NCBI GenBank assembly: GCA_001599595.1
Contig: BCHH01000006.1
Span: 2,092,319-2,156,318, forward strand
Length of the DNA: 64,000 nucleotides
Reading direction: 5' to 3'
DNA from: Beverwykella pulmonaria
Taxonomy: Eukaryota > Ascomycota > Dothideomycetes > Pleosporales > Melanommataceae
The position numbers and the translations under genes are program-made. Position 1 is the stretch's first letter, and each line of letters opens with the position of its first letter. Shown in pieces: positions 1 to 9,921 of the stretch. Under the pieces are notes generated by a model. That model worked only from the letters and a program-made list of their open reading frames with translations, ran no database searches and was not told where the DNA came from.

Positions 1-1
1 T

Positions 2-657
2 TCGATTCAAAGCACGGATTCGCCGCCGCCTCCTTCTACCACTGGTACTATTCCCCCATTCACCTCGGAGCCCCCAACCTGCACCGACGAGACCGTCACT
101 ACCTATGTGACTGAGCCGCCGCCACCCAGTTCCAGTGCTCCTGTTCCCTCTACTACTGGCACTGTGCCACCACCGGACACAACCTGCACCTCCAATGTCC
201 CGTCCAGCACCAACTCCCCACCGCCACCACCGGACACAACCTGCACCTCCGATGTCCCGTCTAGCACCAACTCCCCTCCCCCTCCTCCCGAGACAACTGC
301 CCCTCCCCCTCCTCCGGAGACGACTGCTCCTCCCCCTCCTCCAGAGACAACCGCTCCTCCCCCNNNNNNNNNNNNNNNNNNNNNNNNNNNNNNNNNNNNN
401 NNNNNNNNNNNNNNNNNNNNNNNNNNNNNNNNNNNNNNNNNNNNNNNNNNNNNNNNNNNNNNNNNNNNNNNNNNNNNNNNNNNNNNNNNNNNNNNNNNNN
501 NNNNNNNNNNNNNNNNNNNNNNNNNNNNNNNCCTCCCCCAGAGACAACCGCCCCTCCCCCAACTGACACCAACCCCGGATACAACCCTCCTACGCCTACG
601 CCTTCCTCGGGCGGCTACGGCGGATACAGGGCCAAGAGGGCTGCGCGCGGATACTAG
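2..657 (+). CDS. Proline/threonine-rich repeat protein, 3' end only
   Basis: Partial gene entering from the left edge. The readable part is almost wholly low complexity: Pro-rich blocks with CTSNVPSSTNS-type spacers, then tandem PPPPPETTA units running into an assembly gap. After the gap the same repeat resumes and ends in a Gly/Tyr/Arg-rich tail (GGYGGYRAKRAARGY) before a TAG at 655-657. The frame before the gap (codons at 2 mod 3) differs from the frame after it (1 mod 3), so the gap length is not exact. Composition resembles extracellular or cell-wall proteins of filamentous fungi, but no catalytic domain, signal peptide or anchor is visible here. Function unknown. Confidence 0.6.
364..531. 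other. Assembly gap (168 N) inside PPPPPETTA repeats
   Basis: A run of 168 N falls inside a tandem repeat coding for PPPPPETTA. Repeat and reading frame are recognisable on both sides, but 168 is a multiple of three while the two sides are in different frames, so the true length must differ (2 mod 3 would restore the frame). The gap probably stands for an unresolved or collapsed minisatellite. Confidence 0.95.
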
Positions 658-1278
658 ATCTTACGAGCAATCAGGGGGTGAGAGGAGACGGAGTGCGATA
701 ATGGAGAGTGGGTGAATCAGTGAGGAGGAAAACAATCATTTGGCGAGCATCGCATGAGCATGGGTTTCTGGCATGGCATTGGCATGATATCTTCTCCCTT
801 CCCTTGCGCCCCTCTCGGAGAGGTGGCGACCCATTAATGTTTTTTGTTTGTACGCGCGAGTTGTCTTCGTTTCTAAGACGCCATTTTGGTGGTGTACATA
901 TTAGGGCTTTGTCTAGAATTATTTCCTTGAGTTTTGCTAGAATTATAAAAATCTACTGCATTTTTCACTGCAATCGCACTTCTCTCTTCCACATTAGTTA
1001 TTTGATTGGGGGCCTAAGGACTTTGATCAGACTCAAAATCGCACAGTGCGCATCCCTACCGAACCATCTTAGCCTTGAAACGAAACAACACCACACAGAG
1101 CCGAACGCCGCTGATAAGGATGCGGCCCCTAAGATCTCGATATTTCCGGAGTCCTATCTTGTGCCTTTACGTTAGAACTTTGTGTTCGCCAAGTTGTGTG
1201 TCGGACTTCGGGGTCAGCACGTGGTGAGGCGCAGGCGGATCTGAAACACAGCAAAGGGGTAAGATATACATTGAAGCG
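658..1278. other. Intergenic, no gene seen
   Basis: No reading frame here has a convincing start, splice pattern or recognisable motif. The first part is presumably the 3' untranslated region of the proline-rich gene. The stretch ends at the left target-site copy of the LINE insertion. Confidence 0.5.
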
Positions 1279-2161
1279 ATTCACACGAGTTTTTTTTTTT
1301 AAAAAAAAAATCATTTACATTGATACTGCCCATTGATAGACTAATACAATGATGCTTATGCAGCCCACAGGGCTATGAAGCACTGCGCTTACTCTACTAA
1401 TACCTCCTTGCTAGGACTCTAAAGCAGGCAGCTACAGCAGCAGTCTCGCAACTGCGGCGTGTGCAGGCAAGAAAAAGAAGAAGAAAACGATCCATTACTC
1501 CTGTCCTGCGCCTGTTCTGTTTTTGTATTTTCGTTATGTTGTTGGTGTCGTGATGGTAGGCTCCTAAAGAGCTCCTGCTGCTAGCAACCATCTTGCTGTA
1601 GCAATTTTTGATTCTTGTAAAGAGCCTGTTAGAGCTATGCTTTGTTTTGCAGTGGTAAAGAGCTTAGGTAACGTAAATGTGCGAGTTCCTAGCACCTCTG
1701 CTGCCTTTGCTCTTTCTTTTCTGTAGTGTTTACAGTTTAGGAGAAGGTGCTTAGGCGTCTGCAGTGCCTTGCAATTGCCAAAGCATTCTCCCTTGTTATC
1801 TTTGCCGATCGCCTTAGAAAATGGCTTAACGAAGCCCTTTCCCAGCTTTAGCTGGTAATATGCTGCTTGTGTCTTTTTTGGGACAGAAAGCTGTTGTATT
1901 TGAACAGAGAATCTAGGATTGTTCTGGACGTGTTTGTTGTAGGATTTCTCTACCTTTTCTTTACTTGTTGCCCATTTAGCTTCCATTTTTCTTCCTTCCT
2001 AGACCTGCTTTTTCTAGTTTGTCTGCATGCTCATTTCCTTGGATATTGTTGTGTCCGGGTACCCAAGTTATAAATACTTTGTTGTTTTGTGCAGTAAGAT
2101 GCTTGCATAGCTCTGTAATCTTGTGGCAGACCTTTTTGCCTCCTGCTATTCACACGAGTTT
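1279..2161 (-). mobile_element. 5'-truncated LINE (Tad-like) with poly(A) tail and target-site duplication
   Basis: The direct repeat attcacacgagttt occurs at 1279-1292 and 2148-2161. Between the copies lies, on the minus strand, the tail of a non-LTR retrotransposon: the end of an RNase H domain, a Cys/His zinc motif, roughly 260 nt of 3' UTR and a terminal A-run, seen on the plus strand as T10 at 1291-1300 next to A10. A 14-bp duplication, a poly(A) tail at the 3' end and a 5' end cut inside RNase H are the signature of target-primed reverse transcription that stopped early. The clade is inferred from the motif layout only. Confidence 0.85.
1564..2147 (-). pseudogene. LINE ORF2 C-terminal relic (RNase H end plus CxxxC-H-C motif)
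   Basis: Reading leftwards from 2147, one frame gives the RNase H C-terminal signature TWVPGHNNIQGNEHAD and then meets TAA after KKNGS. The next frame, from 1986, carries on with the typical LINE tail containing C-x3-C-x7-H-x4-C (ECFGNC...PKHLLLNC). A frameshift in the A/G-rich stretch near 1985-2000 therefore joins the two parts. No reverse transcriptase domain is present, so the copy cannot move by itself. Confidence 0.8.
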
Positions 2162-3422
2162 ATTGGCTAGTAAGATGTTGAAGTCAGAGCGATGGATGCG
2201 GTACAATTGCTGGATATAATATTAAGCAAAGTCGATAGAAATGATAGGCCAAACTAAAGGGAATAATATGCACGTGTCGAGGGAACTCTAATCACTTCTC
2301 GCTGACGAGCCAAAGGAGTCTCATACATTCTCGCCCCCTCATAGGCGAGAGGAACAAATTTTTATATACTGTATTCTTCTATGTCAACATTTCCTGGTCG
2401 CGTGTCTTTCTTTCTGTGGCAGAGTCGGCAAGTCCCCAGTTTCGGTGTCAGAGACGACCACATGCTAAAGCTACCGATAGAATGCTCGTCAAAGACCTTC
2501 CCGCCTGAGATATCCACACCTCGCAAGTCTAGCACCTATATCTCTCTTATACTCGGAAGCATTACAGCGTATGTGGGTCTCTTCAATCTAAAACTTGCAG
2601 GCGAGCCAACGTAGCTCTATTCGCTTGACCAATAAGGGTTTACGAGTATTAGATGAGGTATAGTAGGAGGGTTTCCTATGCTGAAGATTCTGAATTGTGG
2701 GAAGGAAGAAAGTTGGTGGGTGGGATTGCGTTCCACTGCATGTTCCCATGTCCGAGGAGAAAATTAGAGGCGGTATGCAGATTTGGGCAGAGGCAAGGAG
2801 TTCAAATTTACCCTACTAAATGCTACTATATCTACTATCCTGCCTTCTATAACCTTTTGAGGATCCTTCCAGACCCTACTCGTCCTGCTCGGATATAGGA
2901 ATATGTATATAGTAGACCGACACAACCCTGGACCATGGAGACGTGGATCGTCCTTGTAGTGACGAGACGTTGACCTAGTCTCGCGGTCGAGCCATGAGGC
3001 TGCTCAGAGTGGTTCCCGGATACACTGGGTACCGCTTGTTGTAACCAGAACCCTAGTAACTGCTTGCTGTCGTCTAAGTCGTGAAATATCCCTACTTGTC
3101 TAGATGAGGATATCTGGGATGGTGTAAAAAAACTGCTGATAGACACAGAAGGGTTTTGATAAGGCAGATTAATCCTTTTTTCCACTGCCTGAATTTGTGT
3201 ACTACCCCTGTTATTCTCCTCGGACGTGGGAAATGCTGTGCTGTTCATCAAGGTGCTTACAACGTCGAGGCCAATCTTATCCCAAACACAAAATATAGCA
3301 ATCTTTAACGAGGACATTGACTTGTTGAGTGGGACTCTGCGACGGAAAGGACGCCACGCGTGTCTGGGCTTCGATAATAGAGTGAGATGCCACGCAAGCG
3401 CAGGGTATAGATTGAGACTTAC
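2162..3422. other. AT-rich region without a supported gene
   Basis: Several short frames exist on both strands, but none starts with ATG in a good context and also shows a known motif. The longest minus-strand frame, ending near 2847, could belong to a second exon of the hypothetical gene at 3423-3799, but the junction was not resolved. Confidence 0.4.
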
Positions 3423-3799
3423 GCAAATAACAACTTCAGGCATGAACTCGCCACCGTTGCGAGTCGAAAAGACATATTCAGTAAAAGCGCGTCACGCAGC
3501 ATTGTCATAGACGAGAAGCTAGATTGCTGTTGGTAGGTGAGTGGTGTACGTAAGAACAGGACCACAAGGCGCAAGGCGAGAGTAGGTAAGAACGCGAGGA
3601 TGTGGTAGGAAGGTAGGAAGCCGCGGAGAAGTATTGTATTTCCCTCGCCAGGGTATTGTAGGACGTTCTCAACGTGGCCTTGTATATTTGAATAACTTCG
3701 ATCTTCGGCGAACAACAGGAATCTACGTGAGATGAAACATGACAGGAAGATTGCACAGATACTACCTATCGATACCATCAGTCCAAAATCAGCTTCCAT
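3423..3799 (-). CDS. Hypothetical membrane protein, first exon only
   Basis: An ATG at 3799 opens a 377-nt frame that stops exactly at a strong donor (GTAAGT, 3422-3417). The peptide has two hydrophobic stretches, FGLMVSIGSICAIFLSCFIS near the N-terminus and FLPTLALRLVVLFL in the middle, so it could be a small membrane protein. The downstream exon could not be fixed: the first plausible acceptor leads soon to a stop. I do not recognise the family, and it may be a relic. Confidence 0.22.
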
Positions 3800-4230
3800 A
3801 ATTGCAAAATGACCCCTTAAATGATGCGTGCTGCAAACAAAAGACCAGGAACAATTTTCAAAAACTACCAAGGGATGCTTAGTGCTGATGTCGGGAGGAG
3901 AGTGGAGGTGATGATTTTGTTATGGGCCAAAAAGACATTCAGTTGTATCAGCACACAGTGAGTTGACCAAAAATCTTATTTGTGTCCGATGCATGCATGG
4001 AGAATCCTTAACAATAAGACACGCCCCAAACGCCTGTCTGGCTGCCGAGTAGAGACCTAGAAGCCATTCGAAAACCCATGCATTTCATCCCGAGCCACTC
4101 CGTTCTCCTTATCAATGTACACATCAAGCGGTTCATTCAGCCATCAGTTCGTCCCATCAGGTACACGGACTCGGCCACCTCTTTCCGCTCCTATCTGCTC
4201 GTGTGCCCCGATTCTTTGTTCGATCGAGGG

Positions 4231-4780
4231 TTAACGCTTCCGCTCAAAGTACGTCGACGCGGAGAAAACGGCGACGCTCTGGTCCATGGTCCACTCGCCG
4301 ACCCAGAGGTAGTTATCGATCCATTTCTTCAGACCAGGCGTTTCTGTAAACTTCTCTGGTTGAACACTGGGACTATCCCGTCCCCGGACGGGGAGCGGGT
4401 TTATGTTAGCGCGACGTTCTGTGTTTTGTTTGGTGCAGTGGTGGTGTGGTGGTGGTGGAGCGGAGGTTTTGGGTGTGAAAGGATTGTGGTCGCAGTCCAC
4501 GGCCGTGGACTCGGCGAGAGGCATTTAGGTTATTCGCGCGTGGGGGAAGGGACCTACGTGAGGCCGGTGGAGCGTCGCACGCCGGCGAGGAAAGCGGATA
4601 CTGAGCTGGTGAGCGGGCGGAAGGTGAGGCCGGGTTTGTGTGGACGTACATAGGACCGCGTCGAAGGCGTAGTGAGCAACCTTGCCGAGCTGCGAGACGT
4701 GTGAGCTGTGGTGGCCTGCGACTTGCCCAGGCGTGTCACGCAGGCGGGCGATGTGAACAATACGGATTACGTACCACCAT
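4231..4780 (-). CDS. ATG44: Mitofissin (Atg44/Mdi1, DUF1748 family)
   Basis: Four small exons on the minus strand: 4780-4775, 4689-4650, 4600-4558 and 4372-4231, with introns of 85, 49 and 185 nt, all GT-AG. They join in phase into 76 residues starting MVLGKVAHYAFDAVL, continuing LSAFLAGVRRSTGLT and ending GEWTMDQSVAVFSASTYFERKR. This matches the fungal DUF1748 family in length and in the HYAFDAVL, AGVRRSTGLT and GEW-MD-SVAV blocks. Family members act in the mitochondrial intermembrane space, where they bind membranes and drive mitochondrial fission needed for mitophagy. The first coding exon is only ATG GTG, followed by GTACGT. The third intron has a good branch site (gctaaca). The gene is divergent from pyruvate kinase. 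Function is from family knowledge; the exon model is read from the sequence. Confidence 0.9.
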
Positions 4781-5758
4781 GGTCGGGGTGTTTTTAAAGT
4801 TGATGCTGGGAGTGCGGAGGTGTGGAGGCTCTTGCGGGCGGCGAAGTTGGAGGCGGCGATTTGGTATGCGGGAGTTGCAGCTGGCGTTGGATTGTCGGTC
4901 CCTGGAGTCGCATGTTCGATGGCGGCCGTGGGCGGTGAGTGGCTGGCGGCTTAGTCATGGGCCGGCAAGCATGTGAAGGGCTCCTTCTTTGGGGACAGTT
5001 CCAAGCGTGCCTCGCGCGCTGTCTCTCCATCCTCGGGACAGCCAGCTGCGGCGAAGCGGATGCGGGCCTTGTAGCAGGAGTGTGGATATAAAGACTCCTT
5101 CTCCTCACTTCTGGCCCTGCTCGCACGGCACACCCTTCTCGCCCTCTCTCGCCCTGGACGCTTCCGAGACGCCCGCACAGCTGGGCAGCCCGCATGCAGG
5201 AGCCTCTGCAGGCCAGAGTGGTGGCCGGCGGGACAGCAAAATGTTCATTCTGCCCCGGACCGCGGACTGTGCACCCCCGCCAACGAGGATGAAATTTTCA
5301 ATTGGCATTGGAAAAGTAACAGTCGCATGCTGGCCGTATGGCTCGCCTGGGCCTTATCGGTGGGATGCTTGGCCGCAAGTGATGCAACGGGGTGGGGTGC
5401 TCAAAAACAATGTTACGTCCTGTGTCCCTCCAGGCTCTCCGCCAGCAGCGTCTATAAGAGCTGCTCGAGACTCGCACGCCGCCGCTCCAGTCACCAGCGC
5501 TCCTACCAACACGCTCTGCTCGCCCTGCCCTTCACCTGACTGACTGCGAGCCCGCCCCACGTAATCCGAACTTATTGGGAGCTCCGTTGTTTCGCTTCCC
5601 GACTGCCCCTCAACAACACTCGCGCCGCAGAAGTGAGCCAGCCCTTGAAGACAACAAAAAACCTAGCTCCCCCGCGTCTGCAGCTTGGCTGACTCTGAGC
5701 GCTCAGCGAACAAGATCAAAAGCTCTCGCTTCCCTGCACCACCACTGTCCCCCCATAT

Positions 5759-5795
<37 letters not shown>

Positions 5796-5810
5796 CACCC
5801 CGCAGCAGCC
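4781..5810. promoter_or_regulatory. Shared divergent promoter of mitofissin and pyruvate kinase
   Basis: About 1 kb of GC-rich DNA lies between the two divergent start codons. It holds pyrimidine-rich tracts, a TATA-like gatataaag near 5094 and, just before the pyruvate kinase ATG, a CAG trinucleotide run. The apparent long frames here are not supported as genes: they start at non-ATG codons or encode only Pro/Arg/Ser-rich sequence. Confidence 0.5.
5760..5793 (+). repeat. (CAG)11 microsatellite in the pyruvate kinase leader
   Basis: About eleven CAG units end 17 bases before the pyruvate kinase start codon. Read in the gene's frame they would encode polyglutamine, but no ATG precedes them in that frame (only a TTG at 5685), so they are most likely 5' untranslated sequence. 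The tract is likely to vary in length between strains. Confidence 0.85.
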
Positions 5811-7551
5811 ATGGCCAACGCTCTCGACCACCTCAACGCCGGCCGCACGCGCATCGAATGGCTCTCGCAGCTCAACACCGAATACCAGCCTTCGAAAGAA
5901 TACCGCCGCACTTCAATCATCGGCACCATTGGCCCCAAGACCAACTCCGCCGAGAAGATCAATGCCCTCCGCAAGGCTGGTCTCAATGTCGTCCGCATGA
6001 ACTTCTCCCACGGCTCGTATGAGTACCACCAGTCCGTCATTGATAACGCTCGCAAGGCCGAAAAGGCGCAGCCCGGACGCCCACTTGCCATTGCCCTCGA
6101 TACCAAGGGCCCGGAGATCCGCACAGGCAACACGGTTGGCGATGCCGACCTTCCCATCAGCGCCGGCGACATTATCAACATCACCACCGACGATGCCTAT
6201 GCCACCAAGAGCGACAACAAGAACATGTGGGTAATTCCCTAGGACCTCCGAGTCTCCTTCCGCTAATACGCTGGTCCCGCTAGGTACGTCGACTACAAGA
6301 ACATCACGAAAGTGATCACGCCCGGCCGCATCATCTACGTCGACGACGGCGTCCTGTCCTTTGAAGTCCTCGAGGTGGTGGATGACCAGACTATCAAGTG
6401 CAAGTGCGTCAACAATGGCAAGATCTCTTCCAAGAAGGGCGTCAACCTTCCCAAGACGGATGTCGATCTCCCCCCGCTCTCCGAGAAGGACAAGGCGGAT
6501 CTTCGGTTCGGCGTGAAGAACGGCGTCGACATGATTTTTGCCTCCTTCATCCGCCACGGCAGCGACATCACTGCCATTCGCGAGGTCCTCGGTGAAGATG
6601 GCAAAGACATCCAGATCATTGCCAAGATCGAGAACCAGCAGGGCGTGAACAACTTCGATGAGATACTCAAGGAGACGGACGGCGTCATGGTTGCTCGAGG
6701 TGACCTTGGCATTGAGATTCCCCCGAGCCAGGTCTTCATCGCCCAGAAGATGATGATCACCAAGTGCAACATTGCCGGAAAGCCCGCCATCTGTGCCACC
6801 CAGATGCTGGAGTCCATGACCTACAACCCCCGCCCAACCCGTGCCGAAGTCAGCGATGTCGGAAACGCTGTTCTCGATGGTGCCGACTGCGTCATGTTGT
6901 CTGGCGAGACCGCCAAGGGCAACTACCCGGTGGAGGCCGTCACTATGATGCACGAGACTTGCTTGCTGGCTGAAGTTGCCATCCCCTACGTCAATGCCTT
7001 TGACGAGCTGAGGAAGTTGGCTCCGGTTCCCTGCCCCACCACCGAGACTTGTGCCATGGCTGCGGTCAGCGCCAGCTTGGAACAGAATGCCGGCGCTATC
7101 CTCGTCCTGACTACGAGGTATGTGTTTCGAGACTACGAGTTTTGATTTAAGAGAACTAACCTTCCCTAGCGGAACCACTGCCCGCCTCGTTTCCAAGTAC
7201 CGTCCCGTCTGTCCTATCATCATGGTCAGCCGAAATGCAATGGCCACGCGAGTAAGTTCGACTCCATCACAACATCCAATCCATGACTAACGTTAACAGT
7301 ACTCTCACCTGTACCGCGGTGTCTACCCCTTCTACTTCCCCGAGAAGAAGCCGGACTTTAACAACTCTCCATGGCAGGAGGATGTGGACCGCCGTCTGAA
7401 GTGGGGCATTATGAACGCTATCAAGCTGGGTGTCCTTAACAAGGGCGACACGGTCATCTGTGTCCAAGGATGGAGAGGCGGCATGGGACACACAAACACC
7501 CTCCGCATCGTCCCCGCAACCGAGGACCTTGGGCTGAACCAGGAAGCTTGA
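5811..7551 (+). CDS. pki1: Pyruvate kinase
   Basis: Four exons, 5811-6226, 6284-7117, 7170-7251 and 7300-7551, give 527 residues, the usual fungal length. It catalyses the last step of glycolysis: phosphoenolpyruvate plus ADP to pyruvate plus ATP, in the cytosol. Visible hallmarks are [11 protein letters not shown] (about 61-71), [11 protein letters not shown] (about 96-106), the catalytic-lysine signature [10 protein letters not shown] (about 250) and the conserved ARGDLG and MLESM blocks after it. The first intron uses GTGGGT as donor and restores [10 protein letters not shown]. All introns are 48-57 nt. The start is the ATG in cagcagccATGG, directly after a CAG repeat. Expression is presumably high and glucose-linked, but no specific site was proven. 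Confidence 0.97.
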
Positions 7552-7980
7552 TTGTATAGTGTTCTCCATTAATGTAACGAATAGCTTTTTGTTGACGACG
7601 TCACTATATGGGGGTAGACGTACCCGCGCAGGAAAACTGCATAGTGCAAATGTGGCACCGGGAATGCCTACAAGACGACGTCCTTGGTGCGGAATTGGGT
7701 TATGTTCTTGGCATACCATATGAAATAAATCTATCACGAGAGTGTCAGACATTCATGGATGCATACCCAAGTGTGTGAGCATGACTTTGGTGATTGATCT
7801 TCATGTCTGAAATGCGAAATCTACTACAGATTTACTTCTGACCCCAAGGCTGTCGGGGTAATCATTCCAAAGGTGGAAGGGAGACCGCTACTTAGTCATC
7901 GGCGCCAAGCCATACGTAGATCGTGAACCCGCAAGAGAGGTCGGCGCAGCGCAAACCATTTCCCTCATCACACCGCCAAA
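7552..7980. other. Intergenic between pyruvate kinase and capping triphosphatase
   Basis: Short spacer holding the 3' UTR of pyruvate kinase and the promoter of the downstream gene. A possible polyadenylation context (gaaataaatc) lies near 7721. No further gene is seen. Confidence 0.5.
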
Positions 7981-9255
7981 ATGAACATCGCCGCCCTCGT
8001 GAACCCTGCGCCGCAGGAGCCGCGCCGTTCTCTTTCAAATTCTCACTCCATGCCGGCATCCAGCCCTATAGCGTCTGCCGCAAAGCTCCCAACTCCTCCT
8101 TTGTCCACCCACCAGAAGATGTCGCAAAAGCGCAAGCGGCACGACCCGAAGCCCATCTGGGCTGTCCTAGAGCACGAAACTATAGAAGGAGAAGAAGCGA
8201 AGCGCCAGCAGCTCGAGCAGCGCCAGCAGTCACGGCCACCCCCCCCGGCAGCCCATCCTCAATCCCGACCTCCACCTCCGTCGAGCATTCAACGAAACGG
8301 CACCTCCTCCTTCGGACAGTCTCCTCCACAATTCTCTCGAGAACTTATAGGATATGAGCGGCCCGTGTCTGACGATCCAACGGTTTACGATGAAATGGTG
8401 CGCACCATCTGCGACTTTCTCTGGCTTCACATTATCGACAACCCAGCGCTCCGTGGCGCGATTGCCGAATCTCCGGGCACCGAAGTTGAAATAGAGGCCA
8501 GATGGGGACAGATACAAGATCGGCATACGTCACAACGTCTTGCCGGATATCATCAGACGGAATGCGTTATAAAACCGGAGTATGCGGAGTCGACCAAGTT
8601 CGAGAGCACCATGTCCCTTGAGCAGCACAAGAGGATGAATGGATATCTCAACGCTCAGGTGCAGAAGTCCAGGCAGGAGGGGACTCTGCGAACGAGCATA
8701 GACTACAAGCACACCCGCGAGGTGGACATGTTCTATGAGCTCGATCGCTCAGGCTTCGAGCAGCTCCCTCCCCTGATACAACGTCTCATCGCATCGTCAG
8801 GCCGACAGAGGATTCGCGTGACCCGCGATGCGAAGACCAACGCGGTCATCCGGAAGATCATCAAGCACCGCGTAGCCAACTTGGAGATTAGCTCGCCCAA
8901 AACCGAATGGGATTACCGAATTGGCATCAATCTGGAAATCGCGTACCCGGGAGATGTCGAAACGCTCAAGCCCGTGATAGAGGCCGGAAGAACCGCAGAG
9001 ACCATGGAGCGCAGGAAAGATCGCGTCTCGTACAGTTGGCTCGGCGCATACCAAATCGACCTCACCCAGGTATCTCAGGGACAGAGCAAGAATCATGAGT
9101 TGGAGTTCGAGCTCAATGGCGACGTGATGCTCCAGGCAATCTATAAAAACGAGAATGACGAACCAAACGACTTCGAGGGCTTGATTACAGGCATGATGAA
9201 CAACTTGCGGGTTCTTTCGCGGGAGGTTACTGCTCCCCCTGCTGTCGCGCGATAG
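7981..9255 (+). CDS. CET1: mRNA-capping enzyme subunit beta (polynucleotide 5'-triphosphatase, Cet1-like)
   Basis: Intronless, 424 residues, start ATG in gccaaaATGA. The protein removes the gamma phosphate from the 5' end of nascent nuclear pre-mRNA, the first step of cap formation, and works with the guanylyltransferase. The N-terminal 130 residues are Pro/Gln/Ser-rich and probably disordered; RKRHDPKPIWAVLE (51-64) may be the guanylyltransferase-binding segment, by analogy with the WAQKW motif of yeast Cet1. The triphosphatase-tunnel fold follows: metal-binding VEIEARWG (169-176), DYKHTREVDMFY (241-252), RKDRVSYSW (345-353) and the second acidic strand HELEFEL (372-378). Assignment is by motif; the role comes from the fungal/protozoan metal-dependent RNA triphosphatase family. 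Confidence 0.93.
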   Translation: MNIAALVNPAPQEPRRSLSNSHSMPASSPIASAAKLPTPPLSTHQKMSQKRKRHDPKPIWAVLEHETIEGEEAKRQQLEQRQQSRPPPPAAHPQSRPPPPSSIQRNGTSSFGQSPPQFSRELIGYERPVSDDPTVYDEMVRTICDFLWLHIIDNPALRGAIAESPGTEVEIEARWGQIQDRHTSQRLAGYHQTECVIKPEYAESTKFESTMSLEQHKRMNGYLNAQVQKSRQEGTLRTSIDYKHTREVDMFYELDRSGFEQLPPLIQRLIASSGRQRIRVTRDAKTNAVIRKIIKHRVANLEISSPKTEWDYRIGINLEIAYPGDVETLKPVIEAGRTAETMERRKDRVSYSWLGAYQIDLTQVSQGQSKNHELEFELNGDVMLQAIYKNENDEPNDFEGLITGMMNNLRVLSREVTAPPAVAR

Positions 9256-9921
9256 ACACTGGTAGCATAGGGAAGGCAAGTGGGCGCATGTATAAATATA
9301 GCTTCTTTCTATTGGCCTGGCAGGACAGCAGGTATATCGGCCGCCTGGGAATTATGGGCCTATGGATATGGGGGTCTGGGGAGAGTTATCTCGGCATCGG
9401 GCACGGCGTTTGATGCGTTCAAAATGAAGATACCCCTTGATTGCATACCTACAAGGCATTCTGTCTTGGAATAGAAGTTGTGCACGTGAAAAGAATGTGA
9501 ATATATGACTACAAGGCACTTCTGTGACCGGTCGGTGACGCAGCGCGGTTCTGCCTATTTTATATCGCGAAACGGCGCTCTGACCACGCACATGCTCGCC
9601 TGGCTTGGCAGCTCGCTCATCATCAGTTCCCGAGCTGCGCGTGTTGTCTTGCTTCAACACCACCACTCAACACTCAACCACGGCTTTGCGCCATCTCCAT
9701 CTTCCTCACATCCTCCCCTTCTCGTCTCTCCTTCACCCCTGGAGGCACGCCAGCACCCTTAATCCACACATCCTGTTCCGACGCCAGCAAACCTTCCCGG
9801 CACCACGCAGCTCCATCTCCTTCCACTGTATTCTTCTCCCCAGAACAACACCACCACCGCCATCTAGGATCCGCCCTTTCCTGCATCGATATCGATTCGT
9901 CGCCCGCAAGCTCCTCGCACG
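9256..9921. other. Intergenic, RPN2 promoter
   Basis: Contains the 3' UTR of the capping gene and a strongly pyrimidine-rich leader (cctccc/ttctc tracts) before the RPN2 ATG, typical of highly expressed fungal genes. I looked for a Rpn4-type proteasome box and cannot claim one. No other gene is seen. Confidence 0.45.

Noticed and set aside
4078..4653. 191-codon plus-strand frame before pyruvate kinase
   Set aside because: It overlaps the well-supported minus-strand mitofissin exons and encodes only Arg/Gly/Trp-rich low-information sequence.
4989..5543. 184-codon plus-strand frame in the divergent promoter
   Set aside because: No recognisable domain, Pro/Ser/Arg-rich, in GC-rich promoter DNA; non-coding is more likely.
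5685..5810. Polyglutamine N-terminal extension of pyruvate kinase
   Set aside because: The in-frame extension begins with TTG, not ATG, and pyruvate kinase of normal length starts at 5811. The CAG run is most likely untranslated leader.
5913..7247. 444-codon minus-strand frame opposite pyruvate kinase
   Set aside because: It mirrors the strong codon bias of the real gene; it has no motif and runs through the true gene's introns.
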